Part shown: positions 43,878 to 54,200 of the stretch, piece by piece | Position numbering within the stretch: the first letter of the stretch is position 1 | Layout of the letters: each line of letters opens with the position of its first letter | Origin: Lentzea nigeriaca | Lineage (GTDB): Bacteria; Actinomycetota; Actinomycetes; Mycobacteriales; Pseudonocardiaceae | DNA: 64,000 nucleotides | Reading direction: 5' to 3' | NCBI RefSeq assembly: GCF_016907955.1 | Contig: NZ_JAFBCX010000011.1 | Location: 165,675 to 229,674, forward strand | The notes under the pieces: model-generated | The model's database searches: none | The model's input: the letters and a program-made list of their open reading frames with translations, nothing else | Told to the model about the DNA's origin: nothing | Position numbers and translations under genes: made by a program

Positions 43878-44816
43878 TCAGGAGGCACGCCGAGCCGAGC
43901 ACACCACCGACCCGCCCCACCGAACGCCGTACAAGAGCCCCGGCAGCAGACGACTGAACCTCAGGTGGATCTCCCCGGCGCGATCCACCGCCTGCTGGCC
44001 CCCGTCCGGCTCGGCGTCGGCACGCTGCAACACGCCGTCGAACGTCCGCACCAGCCGTTTGCGGTCGTGCTCGAACCGCACACGCAGGTCGAACACTTCG
44101 CACGGCCGGTCGGGAACGTGCAGCACGCACGGGTGCATGACGTCCCGGCTCTGCAGCCGATACCGGACCGCGAAGTCGTGGATCGTGCCTCGCACCAGCG
44201 GTTCTGCCGGCACGAGTGTGAAGCCGGGGCGATCGTGCGTCGCGGAGCGGTCCTGCAACGTGCCGCCGTAGAGCAGATGCACCTCCACGTCCCGTCTGCG
44301 TACCGGGAACACGGCGGCGAACTCCAGCTGATCCACCCCGTCCTGCTCGACGACGACCTGGTAGCGCTCGATCACCTCGGGCTGCCGCTGGTCGAGTGCC
44401 ACTGCGACGGCCAGCTCGGTGGTGTGCCAGCCCCCGGTGTCGCGGCGGGTGGTCGTGGCGGCGAGCTCAGCCAGCTGCTCGACGGCCTCGTCGACACGCC
44501 GCCGCACGGTGCGGGCGTCGCGTTCGATCTCAGCTGCGACCCAGTTGACCCGCTCCTGGTAAAGCGGATGCCGGACCTCTGGAATGAGCCCGAACGCCGC
44601 CCGCGCCGCGAGCTGGAGGTCGTCCGGGAGCTGCTCGACCAGCTCGGTCAGCCTGGTGACCAGCTTCTGACGGGCGGCGGACGGCCCGTCGGCCCTGGTG
44701 ATCCCGCAGGCGGCCGCCAGGTCTGTTCCGACCCGGTCCGCTATCCGCCCGTGCACACCCCTTCCCTTTCGGAGGGTCTTCAGCTCACGGACCAGCTTCG
44801 CGTATGTCGACGGCAT
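43878..44816 (-). CDS. Uncharacterised actinomycete protein with 'LRKGRG' N-terminal helical domain
   Basis: 312 residues from ATG 44816, preceded by GGGGAGG. The first 110 residues are helical, with 'LVRELKTLRKGRGVHG', a motif recurrent at the N-terminus of many actinomycete proteins of unknown role. The rest is beta-rich ('YQVVVEQDGVDQLEFAAVFPVRRRDVEVHLLYGG') without an enzyme motif. It lies 88 bp downstream of a VWA gene on the same strand, and the two may be one unit in a conflict or stress system. Confidence 0.7.
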   Translation of the reverse strand: MPSTYAKLVRELKTLRKGRGVHGRIADRVGTDLAAACGITRADGPSAARQKLVTRLTELVEQLPDDLQLAARAAFGLIPEVRHPLYQERVNWVAAEIERDARTVRRRVDEAVEQLAELAATTTRRDTGGWHTTELAVAVALDQRQPEVIERYQVVVEQDGVDQLEFAAVFPVRRRDVEVHLLYGGTLQDRSATHDRPGFTLVPAEPLVRGTIHDFAVRYRLQSRDVMHPCVLHVPDRPCEVFDLRVRFEHDRKRLVRTFDGVLQRADAEPDGGQQAVDRAGEIHLRFSRLLPGLLYGVRWGGSVVCSARRAS

Positions 44817-44904
44817 CTTCGTTTTCCTCCCCTTGTGCACACACGTGCGGCGGAGGCAGGTTGCGGCGAGCGTGTGGACGAGAAGTGGACAGGCCGTGGA
44901 TCGG

Positions 44905-45477
44905 TCAGACGTGGTCTGGTCGCAGGACGGTCCGTGCCACCGATGAGGCGAGCGCGATCCCGATCCGGACACCGTCACGGCCGAGGAAGACCCGCGAGGT
45001 ACCGATGCGGTCCAGGGTCGGCGTGTCGACAGCACCGAGCCCGAACGCGATCACCTCTGGGCACCACGGCGCCGCCGTCAGCTGTGACAACGCCGTGGGC
45101 CAGGCCGGATCAGTCGCCCTGCCGTCGGAGATGAAGAACAACATCGGGCGACGCACGCGCATTCGCCGTGCTTTGAGACTCTGCACATCATGCTCGATGG
45201 TGGCGCGCAGCAGGGTGAAGGCCGAACCGAAGTCGGAACCTGATTCCTGGCGCGGTGTAATAGCTTCCGCGGGATCGAGGGCTGCCCGCAGAGGCTGCAC
45301 CACCAGCGGGTTCTCCGCGAAAACCACCACGCAGAGCCGGACCTGGGTGGTCGCACGGCGATCCGCGTGCATCACACCGCGGAACTCCCGCACGCCGGCG
45401 TTCACCTCGTCGAGGTGATCGGCCATCGAGAACGACACGTCGCACACCACGTAGCACGGCAAAACATCGAGCACCAT
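44905..45477 (-). CDS. TerY-like von Willebrand A domain protein
   Basis: 190 residues from ATG 45477, which has GAGGGGG 6-12 nt upstream. The MIDAS motif 'CDVSFSM' is at 12-18 and later metal positions are seen in 'SGSDFGSAF' and 'FFISDGRATD'. TerY-type VWA proteins act with kinases or phosphatases in tellurite/stress and conflict systems. It is divergent from the AfsR-type regulator. Confidence 0.85.
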   Translation of the reverse strand: MVLDVLPCYVVCDVSFSMADHLDEVNAGVREFRGVMHADRRATTQVRLCVVVFAENPLVVQPLRAALDPAEAITPRQESGSDFGSAFTLLRATIEHDVQSLKARRMRVRRPMLFFISDGRATDPAWPTALSQLTAAPWCPEVIAFGLGAVDTPTLDRIGTSRVFLGRDGVRIGIALASSVARTVLRPDHV

Positions 45478-45627
45478 TCGCTTCCCCCTCAGCACAGGGC
45501 GTGACACGGACCACCGTTACCCGATCGCGTTGATCAAACGTGGACAAAAAGATGATTCGTTGACACGCCAAAGGCCTCTTGCACGACAGTCCTCTCAGAC
45601 AGAAGCTCGGACACCGAGGAGGACGGC

Positions 45628-48516
45628 GTGGAGTTCCGGATGCTGGGTCCGCTGGAGGCGTGGCACGAGCACACCTCTGTGTCCTTGGGAGACCAGCAGC
45701 AACGCTTCATCCTCGTAGTGCTTCTGCTGCACGCCAACAAGCCGGTGTCAGCCGAACGGCTCACCGAGACCGTGTGGCCCGACAACCCGGAGCGCAGGAC
45801 GCTGGTGCGCGGCTACATCAACAAGCTGCGCAAGGCGTTCGAGCCCACGGACACGTCGATCGACACGACGCCGACCGGCTACGTGCTGCGGGTCGACGAG
45901 AACCAGATCGACGCTGTCCGCTTCGATCGCCTGCGGGTGGAAGCCGCACGAGCCTCGCAGGACAACGACCAACGCAGGGCGGTCGAACTGCTGCGTGCCG
46001 CGGTCGCTTTGTGGCGCGGCAGGTTCCTGGAGGACATCGACATCGACCGGGTGGGCGGAGCCGAGGTGATCCTGCCGGACGAGAGCTACCACGACGCGCT
46101 CGGCGATCTGGCCGAGCTGGAGCTCATCATCGGCGATCACCGATCGGCCAGAGATCGGATGCGCCGCGCGGTGCACACCGCACCGGACCACCAGAAGTAC
46201 TCCGAACTCCTGATGCGCGCGTTGATCGCGTGCGGCGACCGCGTCGGCGCCATCCGTGTTTTCGAAGCCGCGACGGGTGCTCTCGCCGATCTCGGTGTCG
46301 AGCCGGGAACAGTGCTGCGCAACCTCGCGGAGCGTGCCCGGCGAGGTGAGCCGGTCAGCTCGCTGCCCTCCCGGCCCCGCGCGTTCACCGGCCGGGAGGC
46401 GGAACTCCACGAGATCGAAGCAGCGGCGGCGGCACCGGGCGAACGTCGCGCGGTCTGGATCAGCGGTGCACCCGGCATCGGCAAGTCCGCTCTCGCCGTC
46501 GAAGCCGCGCACAGGCTCCGCAGCCGGTTCCCCGACGGGCAGATCTTGTTGCGGCTCAACGGATTCACACCGAACGTGGCCACGATGCCGGTGTCGGACG
46601 CACTCACTCAGCTGCTCGTCGAGCAAGGCGTGCCAGTCGAGCAGATCCCGGACACGGTGGGCCGCAAGGCCACGCTCTTCCAATCCCGGCTCTACGGCAC
46701 CAGAACACTGGTGGTGCTGGACAACGCCGCGTCCCCGGACCAGGTCGAGCGGTTGCTGCCCGAGGCGGAGGGCTGCTTCGCGATCGTGACGAGCAGGCAC
46801 ATGGGGGAACCTGACATCAGCACCCACGTGCGCCTGTCCCCGCTGCCTCGCGACGACGCGGTGGCCATGTTCCAGGCGCTGACCGACCCCTTCCGGATCC
46901 GCGGCCGCTCGGCCGATGTGGCTGGCCTGGTCAAACGCTGCGGCTACCTGCCGATGCCGATCAACATCGCGGCCGCGCTGTTCCGCCGGCACGACCGGTG
47001 GTCACTCGACCACCTGCTCGGGCTCATGAACGAAAGCGGGCCGTGGCAAGAAGACGGCGCCGCGGTCCACGCCTCCTACCACCAGCTCAACGACCAGTTG
47101 CAGCAGGTCTTCCGGCTGTTCGGGCACCTCCCGGGACCCGATGTCGATCTCATCGGCGCCGCGGCGTTCATCGGCCGCGACATCGCCGATACCCGCAAGC
47201 TCCTGGACGACCTGCACGAGGTCTGTCTGTTGGAGGAAATCGCTCCGGACCGGTACCAGATGCTCGACGCCGTCAAGCAGTTCGCCGCTCTCGAACCTCC
47301 GCCCTCGGACGCGTTGGCACGACTGCTCGACTTCTACCTCGTCACACTGGCCAACGCCGTGGGCACGGCCCACCCGTTCGACCGCACCGTCCAGCCGTCG
47401 GTGGATCGCGAAAGCCCACTCGGCCTGCGGTTCACGCACAAGGACGACGCGTTGGCGTGGATCACTGCCGAGCGCGACAACCTGATGGCTGCCATCCGGC
47501 ACTCAGGTCAAGACCACGCGTGGCGGCTGGCCGCGCTGATCTGGCGGCACTTCAACACCGCGAACCGGTTCGCAGACTGGATCGACGCCATCAAGTCCGT
47601 GCGCGCGCACGACGACTACGGTCAGGCGCACGTATTTCTGCGCCTCTCCACTGCGAACGATCGCCTCGGTCATCACGCCGTGGCGCTGGACCTCGCCGGC
47701 CAGGCACTGGAGAGGTGGGCTCGTCTCGGCGACGTGGCCGGTGAGGCCGCGACGCTGTGCGCGCTCGCCATCTCGGCGATGCAGCTCGGAGCCCACGACC
47801 AGGCGATGCGGCATTTCGAGGCCGCGCTGGCGAAGTACGAGCAGTGCGGGGACCTCCGCGGCCGGGCACACGCGTTGAGCATGCTCGGCTACATCAACGA
47901 GCAGCACCGCAGGTATGAGGTCGCGCTGCGGCAACATTCCGACGCCGTGGAGATGTTGCGGGAGATCGGGCATCTGCAGGGGCTGGCGCACGCGTTGAAC
48001 AACCGCGGCGCGAACCGGCAGCACCTCGGCATGCTGGAGGAGGCCATCCCGGATCACCTGGAGGCGCACGAGATCGCGGTGGAGCTCGGTGACGACTGCG
48101 TGGCCGCCTACGCGTTGACCAACATCGCCGACGCACACCGGCTGCTGGGCCGGCTCGGTGAGGCGCTGCACCACCACGAACTCGCCGCCAGGTGCGCCGA
48201 GAAGATCGACGACGCCGACCTGCGTGCGCGGTTGTTGCGCGACCGGGCACTGACGGCACGTGACGGCGGCGACCTGGCCAAGGCGCTGCACCTGTTCCTC
48301 ACGCTGCTGGACGTGGCCACCGGCACGGGCAACCGCACCCACCAGTCCCACGGCGAAATCGGTGTGGCACGGACGATGCACGCGTTGGGCAGGCACTCCG
48401 ACGCGGTGGCGCACTGGGACGCGGCGGAAGCGATCTTCGCGGAGCTGGACCAGCCGGAAGCGGACGACGTGCGGGCCGAGCGCGCCGAGTTGACCTGTGC
48501 GTGCGGTCAGCGGTGA
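45628..48516 (+). CDS. AfsR/SARP-family regulator with NB-ARC and TPR domains
   Basis: 962 residues from GTG 45628 (GGAGGA upstream). The OmpR-like winged helix (about 1-90: 'FRMLGPLEAW', 'GYINKLRKAF') and BTAD (about 97-240: 'FDRLRVEA', 'ALWRGRFLEDID') form the SARP part. The NB-ARC switch follows with Walker A 'SGAPGIGKSAL' (279-289). Eight or more TPR-like repeats fill about 620-950. Such proteins activate transcription in response to a signal sensed by the TPRs. The 3' end overlaps the convergent XRE gene. Confidence 0.93.
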   Translation: MEFRMLGPLEAWHEHTSVSLGDQQQRFILVVLLLHANKPVSAERLTETVWPDNPERRTLVRGYINKLRKAFEPTDTSIDTTPTGYVLRVDENQIDAVRFDRLRVEAARASQDNDQRRAVELLRAAVALWRGRFLEDIDIDRVGGAEVILPDESYHDALGDLAELELIIGDHRSARDRMRRAVHTAPDHQKYSELLMRALIACGDRVGAIRVFEAATGALADLGVEPGTVLRNLAERARRGEPVSSLPSRPRAFTGREAELHEIEAAAAAPGERRAVWISGAPGIGKSALAVEAAHRLRSRFPDGQILLRLNGFTPNVATMPVSDALTQLLVEQGVPVEQIPDTVGRKATLFQSRLYGTRTLVVLDNAASPDQVERLLPEAEGCFAIVTSRHMGEPDISTHVRLSPLPRDDAVAMFQALTDPFRIRGRSADVAGLVKRCGYLPMPINIAAALFRRHDRWSLDHLLGLMNESGPWQEDGAAVHASYHQLNDQLQQVFRLFGHLPGPDVDLIGAAAFIGRDIADTRKLLDDLHEVCLLEEIAPDRYQMLDAVKQFAALEPPPSDALARLLDFYLVTLANAVGTAHPFDRTVQPSVDRESPLGLRFTHKDDALAWITAERDNLMAAIRHSGQDHAWRLAALIWRHFNTANRFADWIDAIKSVRAHDDYGQAHVFLRLSTANDRLGHHAVALDLAGQALERWARLGDVAGEAATLCALAISAMQLGAHDQAMRHFEAALAKYEQCGDLRGRAHALSMLGYINEQHRRYEVALRQHSDAVEMLREIGHLQGLAHALNNRGANRQHLGMLEEAIPDHLEAHEIAVELGDDCVAAYALTNIADAHRLLGRLGEALHHHELAARCAEKIDDADLRARLLRDRALTARDGGDLAKALHLFLTLLDVATGTGNRTHQSHGEIGVARTMHALGRHSDAVAHWDAAEAIFAELDQPEADDVRAERAELTCACGQR

Positions 48517-49691
48517 GTCAGAAGTCGTTTCAGGCCGGGGTAGATCTCCCTGACCGCGCTGTGGTTGTGCCATCTGCCCAGGGTCCTCGCCAGTTGCCGC
48601 AGATCGGTCCGCACGGTGGCCGAGTCGACGTGCGCCGCGTCATCGATCGTGTCAGCGAGCGTCCGGCAACTCTGGTCGACGTCGCCGGACAACGCGTGGG
48701 CAAGCGATCGTCTGGTGCCGAAGCGGGCCCTGGTGCGGCGTGATGTCGCAGGCACCAGTGCGAGCTGACGGTCCAGCACGACCGCGGCTTCGGCGTTGAG
48801 GCCGAGATCGCTCAACGCCCATCCCCTGGCCAGTTCCAGGGGATCGGGTGCGCTGGGGCCGAGCGCCGGGTACGGATCGTCCGCTGACGCGGAGTCCATC
48901 AGCCTCACGGCGCGGTCGAACGCGCTCTCCGCGGCGTAACGGTCTCCAGCCAGCGCGTGCCCCTGCGCCTCACGTCGTGCGGCGAGCGCGAGGACGCGTG
49001 ACCCGGCGCTGCCGATCCACTGCGCCTGCTGGGCGAGGCTGATCGTGCTCCTGGCGTCCTGCCGGTAGAACGCGATCCCGGCCTCCCGCACGAACGAGTA
49101 GCTCGCGATGTCCGGATCCGCCGCCGCGCGTGACAGTTCCGACGCCTGCCGGGTCCACCACAGCGCGCTCTGCTCGTCACCGGCCTCCTGGCTCATCCAG
49201 CCCGTGTACTCGGCGATGCGCGCGGCGAGCCGCAGCAACCCCGTGCCGACCGGTCCGGTGTTCTCGCGTGCCATCCCGTGCACCGTGTGCTGCAAGGCTT
49301 TCAGCGGTTCGATGAGCACCATCGGACTGGTGCGCAAGCCCAGGCCGCGCAGGTTCTCGAACGAGGTGCGCATCCCCGCGATCACCTCTTCGTCCGGCAC
49401 CGGCCGCGGCCCGCTGCCCGCGAGCGCGCCGACGCCGAGCATCGTGCCGGCCACGAGTACCTGACGGCGGCCGAGCCCTGGAGCGTCGCGCAGCGCGGCC
49501 TCGATCAGCCGGCCACCGACGTCGAGCACACCGTCGCACAGGCGGGCGACTGTGGGCGTCGGGGGTTTGATGTCGTTCTCGATTTTGCTGAGATAACCCT
49601 TGCTGTAGTGAATCAGCTTCGCCAGCTGCCCCATCGACAACCCCGCGGCGATGCGATGTTCGCGCAGCAGCTCACCGAAGGTTCCGGCCAC
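48507..49691 (-). CDS. XRE-family regulator with TPR-like C-terminus
   Basis: 394 residues. The N-terminal helix-turn-helix reads 'FGELLREHRIAAGLSMGQLAKLIHYSKGYLSKIEND' (about 4-39). The remainder is helical and TPR-like, with arginine-rich repeats towards the end ('TSRRTRARFGTRRSLAHALSGDVDQSC'). Actinomycete proteins of this design often sense small peptides; a tiny secreted peptide gene lies directly upstream on the same strand. Confidence 0.88.
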   Translation of the reverse strand: MAGTFGELLREHRIAAGLSMGQLAKLIHYSKGYLSKIENDIKPPTPTVARLCDGVLDVGGRLIEAALRDAPGLGRRQVLVAGTMLGVGALAGSGPRPVPDEEVIAGMRTSFENLRGLGLRTSPMVLIEPLKALQHTVHGMARENTGPVGTGLLRLAARIAEYTGWMSQEAGDEQSALWWTRQASELSRAAADPDIASYSFVREAGIAFYRQDARSTISLAQQAQWIGSAGSRVLALAARREAQGHALAGDRYAAESAFDRAVRLMDSASADDPYPALGPSAPDPLELARGWALSDLGLNAEAAVVLDRQLALVPATSRRTRARFGTRRSLAHALSGDVDQSCRTLADTIDDAAHVDSATVRTDLRQLARTLGRWHNHSAVREIYPGLKRLLTHR

Positions 49692-49748
49692 GATTGCCTC
49701 CCCGCTCCGTCAGCCGAGTACATCATCCGAATCTGTTCGCCGCAATCA

Positions 49749-49776
49749 CCCTGGCCATGACAAAAAATGGCCAGGG
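49749..49776 (-). terminator. Terminator after the secreted peptide gene
   Basis: CCCTGGCCAT at 49749-49758 pairs with 49767-49776 over an 8-nt A-rich loop, between the peptide gene and the XRE gene on the same strand. Confidence 0.75.
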
Positions 49777-49792
49777 CGCATTGGCGGTTACC

Positions 49793-49975
49793 TCATCCGT
49801 GCCACGGGTTGCCGCCGCCGTCCTGGGTTTCCGTGGTCGTCGTGGTGGTCGGGGCGGGAGGCGGCGGGTTGTCGTCCGCGTTGGCCGTGGCACCACCGGA
49901 AACAGCGGCGGCGACGGCGAGCGTGGTCACCAGCGTGGTCGCACCGGCAACGAAAGTGGACACGATTTTGGACAT
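49793..49975 (-). CDS. Small secreted Pro/Thr-rich peptide
   Basis: 60 residues. GGAGG lies at good spacing before the ATG. A signal peptide (residues about 1-33, ending 'ATANA') leaves a mature peptide of about 27 residues, rich in Pro and Thr ('PPPPAPTTTTTTE') and ending 'GGGNPWHG'. Coding is supported by the ribosome site, the signal and a terminator after it. The role is unknown; it could be a signal read by the adjacent XRE-TPR regulator. Confidence 0.65.
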   Translation of the reverse strand: MSKIVSTFVAGATTLVTTLAVAAAVSGGATANADDNPPPPAPTTTTTTETQDGGGNPWHG

Positions 49976-50192
49976 GACGAATCCTCCGAAGGAAATCGCG
50001 ATTGATTCCGGGATTTCGCCCGCCGTTCTGCGGGCTACTTCGAGGATTCATCTCCAGAAACCATGAAAACAGGTGTTGCCCGTTGCCCACCGGGGTGGTC
50101 AACACGTCCACTCCTCATCCACTTCTGGTCAACACCCGGCGTGGATGCTGCGGGCAACCGGCAGCAGGCCGGTCCTGCAGGAGGAGGTTGGA

Positions 50193-50789
50193 GTGATCGA
50201 ATCCGCGACCTACGACATCGCCGTGTCGTTCGCCGAGGAACAGCGCACCCTGGTCGACGAGGTGGTTGAAGCGTGTCGGCAGCGTGGCCTGACCGTGTTG
50301 GAGGGCAATGATCTGCCGCAGGCGCAGGTGCGCTTCTTCGTGCCGTTCGTGTCCACTGTGGACGATCTGATGTTGGACGGCGACGAACACGTGCTGCCGG
50401 TGCTGACCGGCGACACCCACGCGCCGGCACCGTTCCTGCGCGCGGACGAAGGCCTCGTGGACGCGCTGGTGAGCCGGGTCGAGGCGGCCGAAACCGCGGG
50501 CAGGAACCGGGTGTCAGTCGCCGACGTGGCGGCAGCGGTCAAGGCGCCGCGACCCGAGAAGTCCGCGCTGCGTTCCCTGGCCGAGCAGCTCGCCGCATCG
50601 TCCAGACGCGACCTCGCTGGCACCATGCACCTGGGCGACACCACGATCGCCGTGCGCGTCGAACGTTCCGATGACACCGTCTACGCCTTGGAGGTCCGCG
50701 GCGAGACCGTGAACTTCGTCGTCCTCGGCGGTTCGACCGAGCCGCTCTCCACGCTGTACCAGCGGATCGAGGAAATGCTGACCGCGTAA
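50193..50789 (+). CDS. TIR-like domain protein
   Basis: 198 residues from GTG 50193, with AGGAGG upstream. The first 50 residues, 'YDIAVSFAEEQRTLVDEVVEACRQRGLTVLEGND', match the opening beta-alpha-beta of TIR domains. The rest diverges: the usual 'W-C-x-x-E' NADase glutamate is not present. The last 60 residues ('VRVERSDDTVYALEVRGETVNFVVLGG') form a separate beta domain. It may be an inactive TIR used for signalling. Confidence 0.6.
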   Translation: MIESATYDIAVSFAEEQRTLVDEVVEACRQRGLTVLEGNDLPQAQVRFFVPFVSTVDDLMLDGDEHVLPVLTGDTHAPAPFLRADEGLVDALVSRVEAAETAGRNRVSVADVAAAVKAPRPEKSALRSLAEQLAASSRRDLAGTMHLGDTTIAVRVERSDDTVYALEVRGETVNFVVLGGSTEPLSTLYQRIEEMLTA

Positions 50790-50817
50790 CGCGAAAAGGG
50801 CGGTGCCTCCACGGGAG

Positions 50818-51253
50818 TGAACTGGTCCCCGGAAGTTGGACTGGCTAACTGAAGGTTAGGCCGGGAGGGCCTGGGCTCGGTATTCGACCGGGCTCAGCCC
50901 TCGACCAGCTTGGGCGAGGACAGGTCGTACTCGCGCGCCAGCTCGAGCGCGGACACCTCACCGTCGACGAACCGGCGCACGACCTCGAGCTTGAACTCGA
51001 ACGTGAACGACCGCTTGCCCGGTTTCATCATCAGCGCTCCCGCGCCTCGCAGACTCCAACGCTCACGCAAGCGTCGCACCGCGGTCTCCGACACCCCCAG
51101 CCGGGTCGACACGGCCTTCTCGCCATACCCGGCCTCGAACAAGGCGACAGCAGTCTCCCGCTGCCGCTCAGACAACGAACTTCGTGGATGCAACGAACCG
51201 CTCCCCGGAGAGTCGGAACTGGATTCCCAGTCCAACTTCCGGGGAGCGGTTCA
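50818..51253. mobile_element. Internally deleted IS3-family-like element with 3-bp target duplication
   Basis: The two ends are inverted repeats of 27 bp with two mismatches: left TGAACTGGTCCCCGG from 50818, right the complement of TGAACCGCTCCCCGG ending at 51253, both continuing AAGTTGGACTGG. GAG directly precedes the left end (50815-50817) and directly follows the right end (51254-51256), a 3-bp duplication as expected for IS3-type insertion. Only the first part of a transposase gene remains inside. Confidence 0.85.
50894..51235 (-). pseudogene. Truncated transposase (IS3 OrfA-like)
   Basis: About 113 codons in the longest frame; the likely start is a TTG further in. It carries two helix-turn-helix units: 'GYGEKAVSTRLGVSETAVRRLRERW' and 'FEFKLEVVRRFVDGEVSALELAREYDLSSPKL'. 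It stops three residues after that, where intact relatives continue. No catalytic DDE domain is present, so the element cannot move by itself. Confidence 0.75.
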
Positions 51254-51269
51254 GAGACACCGCCCTTTC

Positions 51270-54200
51270 TCACTGCTTCCTGGCCCGCTCGACCACTTCC
51301 TCGAGCCGCAACGGACTGGGCGGGTGATGGCTGAGGCACAGCGGCGCCCGCATCCGCCGGAACCCGAACGTGTCCCCGGTGACGTAGAACTGCCCGCGTT
51401 CCAACCGCGAGATGTCCGCGATCGAACTCCCTTTGGCCCGCGCCATGTCCGTCGCCGCGGCGATCTGCGCAGGACTGTTCAACCGCCCGAAGAACTGCGT
51501 GGTGGCGTTACCCGTCACCTGGTTGTGCACACCCTTGGGCGCCTGCGTGGCGAGCATCAGCCCGAGCCCGTACTTGCGAGCCTGCGAGGCCAGCAGGATC
51601 GTGGTCTGCAGGCTGGCAGTGGCCCCACCGGAAGGCGCGATCGTCTGTGCCTCGTCCATCACCATCAGTCCGCCGAGCGGCCGGTCCACCGCCGGATTGC
51701 GCTTGATCCACGCGAACACCTCGAGCTGCAGCTGACTGATGAACCCCTGTCGCTGCTCCTCGGACGGCAACCCGACAAAGCTGATCACCGAAACCCGAGC
51801 CCGCTTACCGCCTGACGGCTGGAGCAGCACCCCGGGATCAGTCGGCTCTCCCGCACCACCGAGCAACGGATCGTTGACCATCGCGGCCCGCAACGTCTCC
51901 GCGAGATCAGCCGCCGTAGCCGCCGCCGAGTGCAACTTGCTGACACCCTCCGGCAGCTCCGCCAGCAACTCGACGAGCCCGTTCAAGTCCCGCCGATCCC
52001 CCCGCGCATAACGCCTGAGCGCCTCTCGGAGCACAGCCCTGCCTCGAACGGCGAACTTGGTGTCGTTGGCAATCCGCGCGTGCGGCACCAACCGCGCCAC
52101 CGCAGCCTCCACGGCCGCGGCGAACTCGTCCTCGTCGTCCCGCACCTCGGCGAAGTCGGGCAACGGATGAAAACTCAACGGCCGGCCGCCGACCCGCCCC
52201 GGCGTCCACACCACAACCTCGGTGCCGGCCAGGTACTCGGCAGCCTTCGCCTCGTCCCCCGGCCGCCACTCCGCAGGCACCTCGGGCCAAGCGTCCCCGA
52301 GCCGCGCCAGGTCGTTGTTGGGGTCCAGCACGATCGCCGAGACCCCGCGCAGCGCGCACTCCTCGACGATCCTGCGCAACAGCACCGTCTTCCCACTGCC
52401 GGACCCGGCGAAGACGATGGCGTGCTTGCGCAACGACTCCAGCTCGATCCGGATCTCCCCGTCCATCCCGAGCACGATCTCGTCAGGACTATCCGGTCGC
52501 TGCGGCTGCGGCGGAGGACGGGTCTCCTGGTGGCTTGCCGCCGTCCGCTCCTGATCCGGCAACACCGACCGCAGGAACATGGTGCTGCTGGCGGGTTTCC
52601 TGGCCACCAGCCACCCCAGCAGCTGGTGGGTCTGCACCGAGCAGATCTCCTTGAGCGCGCTGAACGTCCTCAGGTCGTCGTCCGTGATGTCGACGCACCG
52701 CCCGCCCGCGGTCTCCAGCTCGGCGACCAGCCGCCGGGTCACCGCACCGGTCCAGCCCTTGGACCCGTTGCGAATGATGATCAGATGCCTGCCTCGCGCT
52801 CCGCGGGTTCCTTCTGCCGCGTCGCGCGCATCGCGCAGCTTGCGCAGCACCCGGTTGCCGTGGCTACTCGCGATGAATCGAAAACCCCAGCGCTCCTGAG
52901 TGTCCAGTTCCTCGTTGACGGTCAGGCGCAGCCCGGCGTGCAGCCGCATGTCGTCCGTGTGCGGCTCCGGATGCCACTTCAGGTCGTCGTTGCCGACCTC
53001 TGTGATCCAGGACTTCAGCCCGGCCAGAAGCAACGCGGGCAGCACCTCGTCCTCGTTGGCCGGCTTGACCTCCATCGCGGTGACCGCGGCCGTCTCCTTC
53101 AGGTGCGCGAACCTGGCGTCGAACTCCGCCATGTAGTCCGGTTCAGGTGCCGTGACGACCGGCGGGGCCACGATCTCGGTCGGCGGTGCCGCGTCGAACG
53201 AGGCCAATTCCCTGATCTCGCCGTACAAGCAGCCTTCCGCGTGCTGATGCACCCGCTTGAGCAGCTGGCGTGGCGTGCGAGCCGACCAGTTCGCCGGATC
53301 GAACGCGCTCGGCGCCACCGGCCAGGTCGAGTGCGGCGGCACGATCCCGTGGCGCTGGTACATCACGCCGAGCCACTTCTCGACGAGTTTCCTGCCGAGA
53401 GCGGGGTCGGCGATCGAGGCGAGGATCGGGGTCGTGGTGAAACGGTCCTCCACGGTGTCGCTCGCGATCGACTTCAGCATCTTCCACGTGTTGGGCAGGC
53501 AGGCCACCACCGTGATCGTGCGGCGCGTCGTCTCGCGCAGCTGCATGAGGCCGTCCGAGATGTCGGCGATCTCCTGCACCAGCTCGGGATTCGTCACCGC
53601 CTCGCCGGTCACGTCCCGTCCCTTGTTGACCAGCGTGTCGAGCTGGTCGACGGCGATGACGCACGGCCCGGTCATCGCGAGCACGCGGGAGATGTCGCGA
53701 ACGAGCGTCCGTGACGGGTTGGCCTCGGCGGGAAGGCCCCAGCGACGCCGTTCCTCGCTCGACTCGTCCACGCCCTTCAGGTAGGACTTGCCGACGTCCG
53801 AGTGCTCCGAGGCGTACAGCACGAGTGCACGGATCGTGTCGCCGCATTCCACAGCGATCCTGCTGTCCACAGTGCGGAGCCCGCCGAGGAAGGTCTGCAG
53901 GTGCTCCGGTGTGAGCGGTGCCCCACCCACCACGGCGCGGCCGACGTCATCGGGCACGTCAGCTCCCATGCACAGCTGACGCAGCAACACCGTGAGCTGG
54001 ATGTCACCCTCGTCGTTGGCCCGGCGCAGCTCACTGCGCATGGCGTCGGCGACGTCGTCCCAGAACGCCTTGCCCGACGTGACCTCGACGAGGAAGAAGT
54101 AGCCACCCTGTCCCTGCACCGTGCGGCGAACCGAACCCAGCAGGTGCGTCTTGCCGACACCCTTCTCCCCCTGCAGCACCAGACCGCCGATGCTCGGTCC

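Larger units (their letters stand above)
50795..51268. terminator. Bidirectional terminator split by an IS insertion
   Basis: AAAGGGCGGTG at 50795-50805 and CACCGCCCTTT at 51258-51268 are exact complements. They now lie 450 bp apart because an IS remnant occupies the loop. Joining the flanks restores an 11-bp stem between the convergent TIR-like gene and the HerA-like operon. Confidence 0.7.

Noticed and set aside
50193..50789. Active NAD-cleaving TIR at the TIR-like gene
   Set aside because: The W-C-x-x-E segment with the catalytic Glu is absent, so I list it as TIR-like only.
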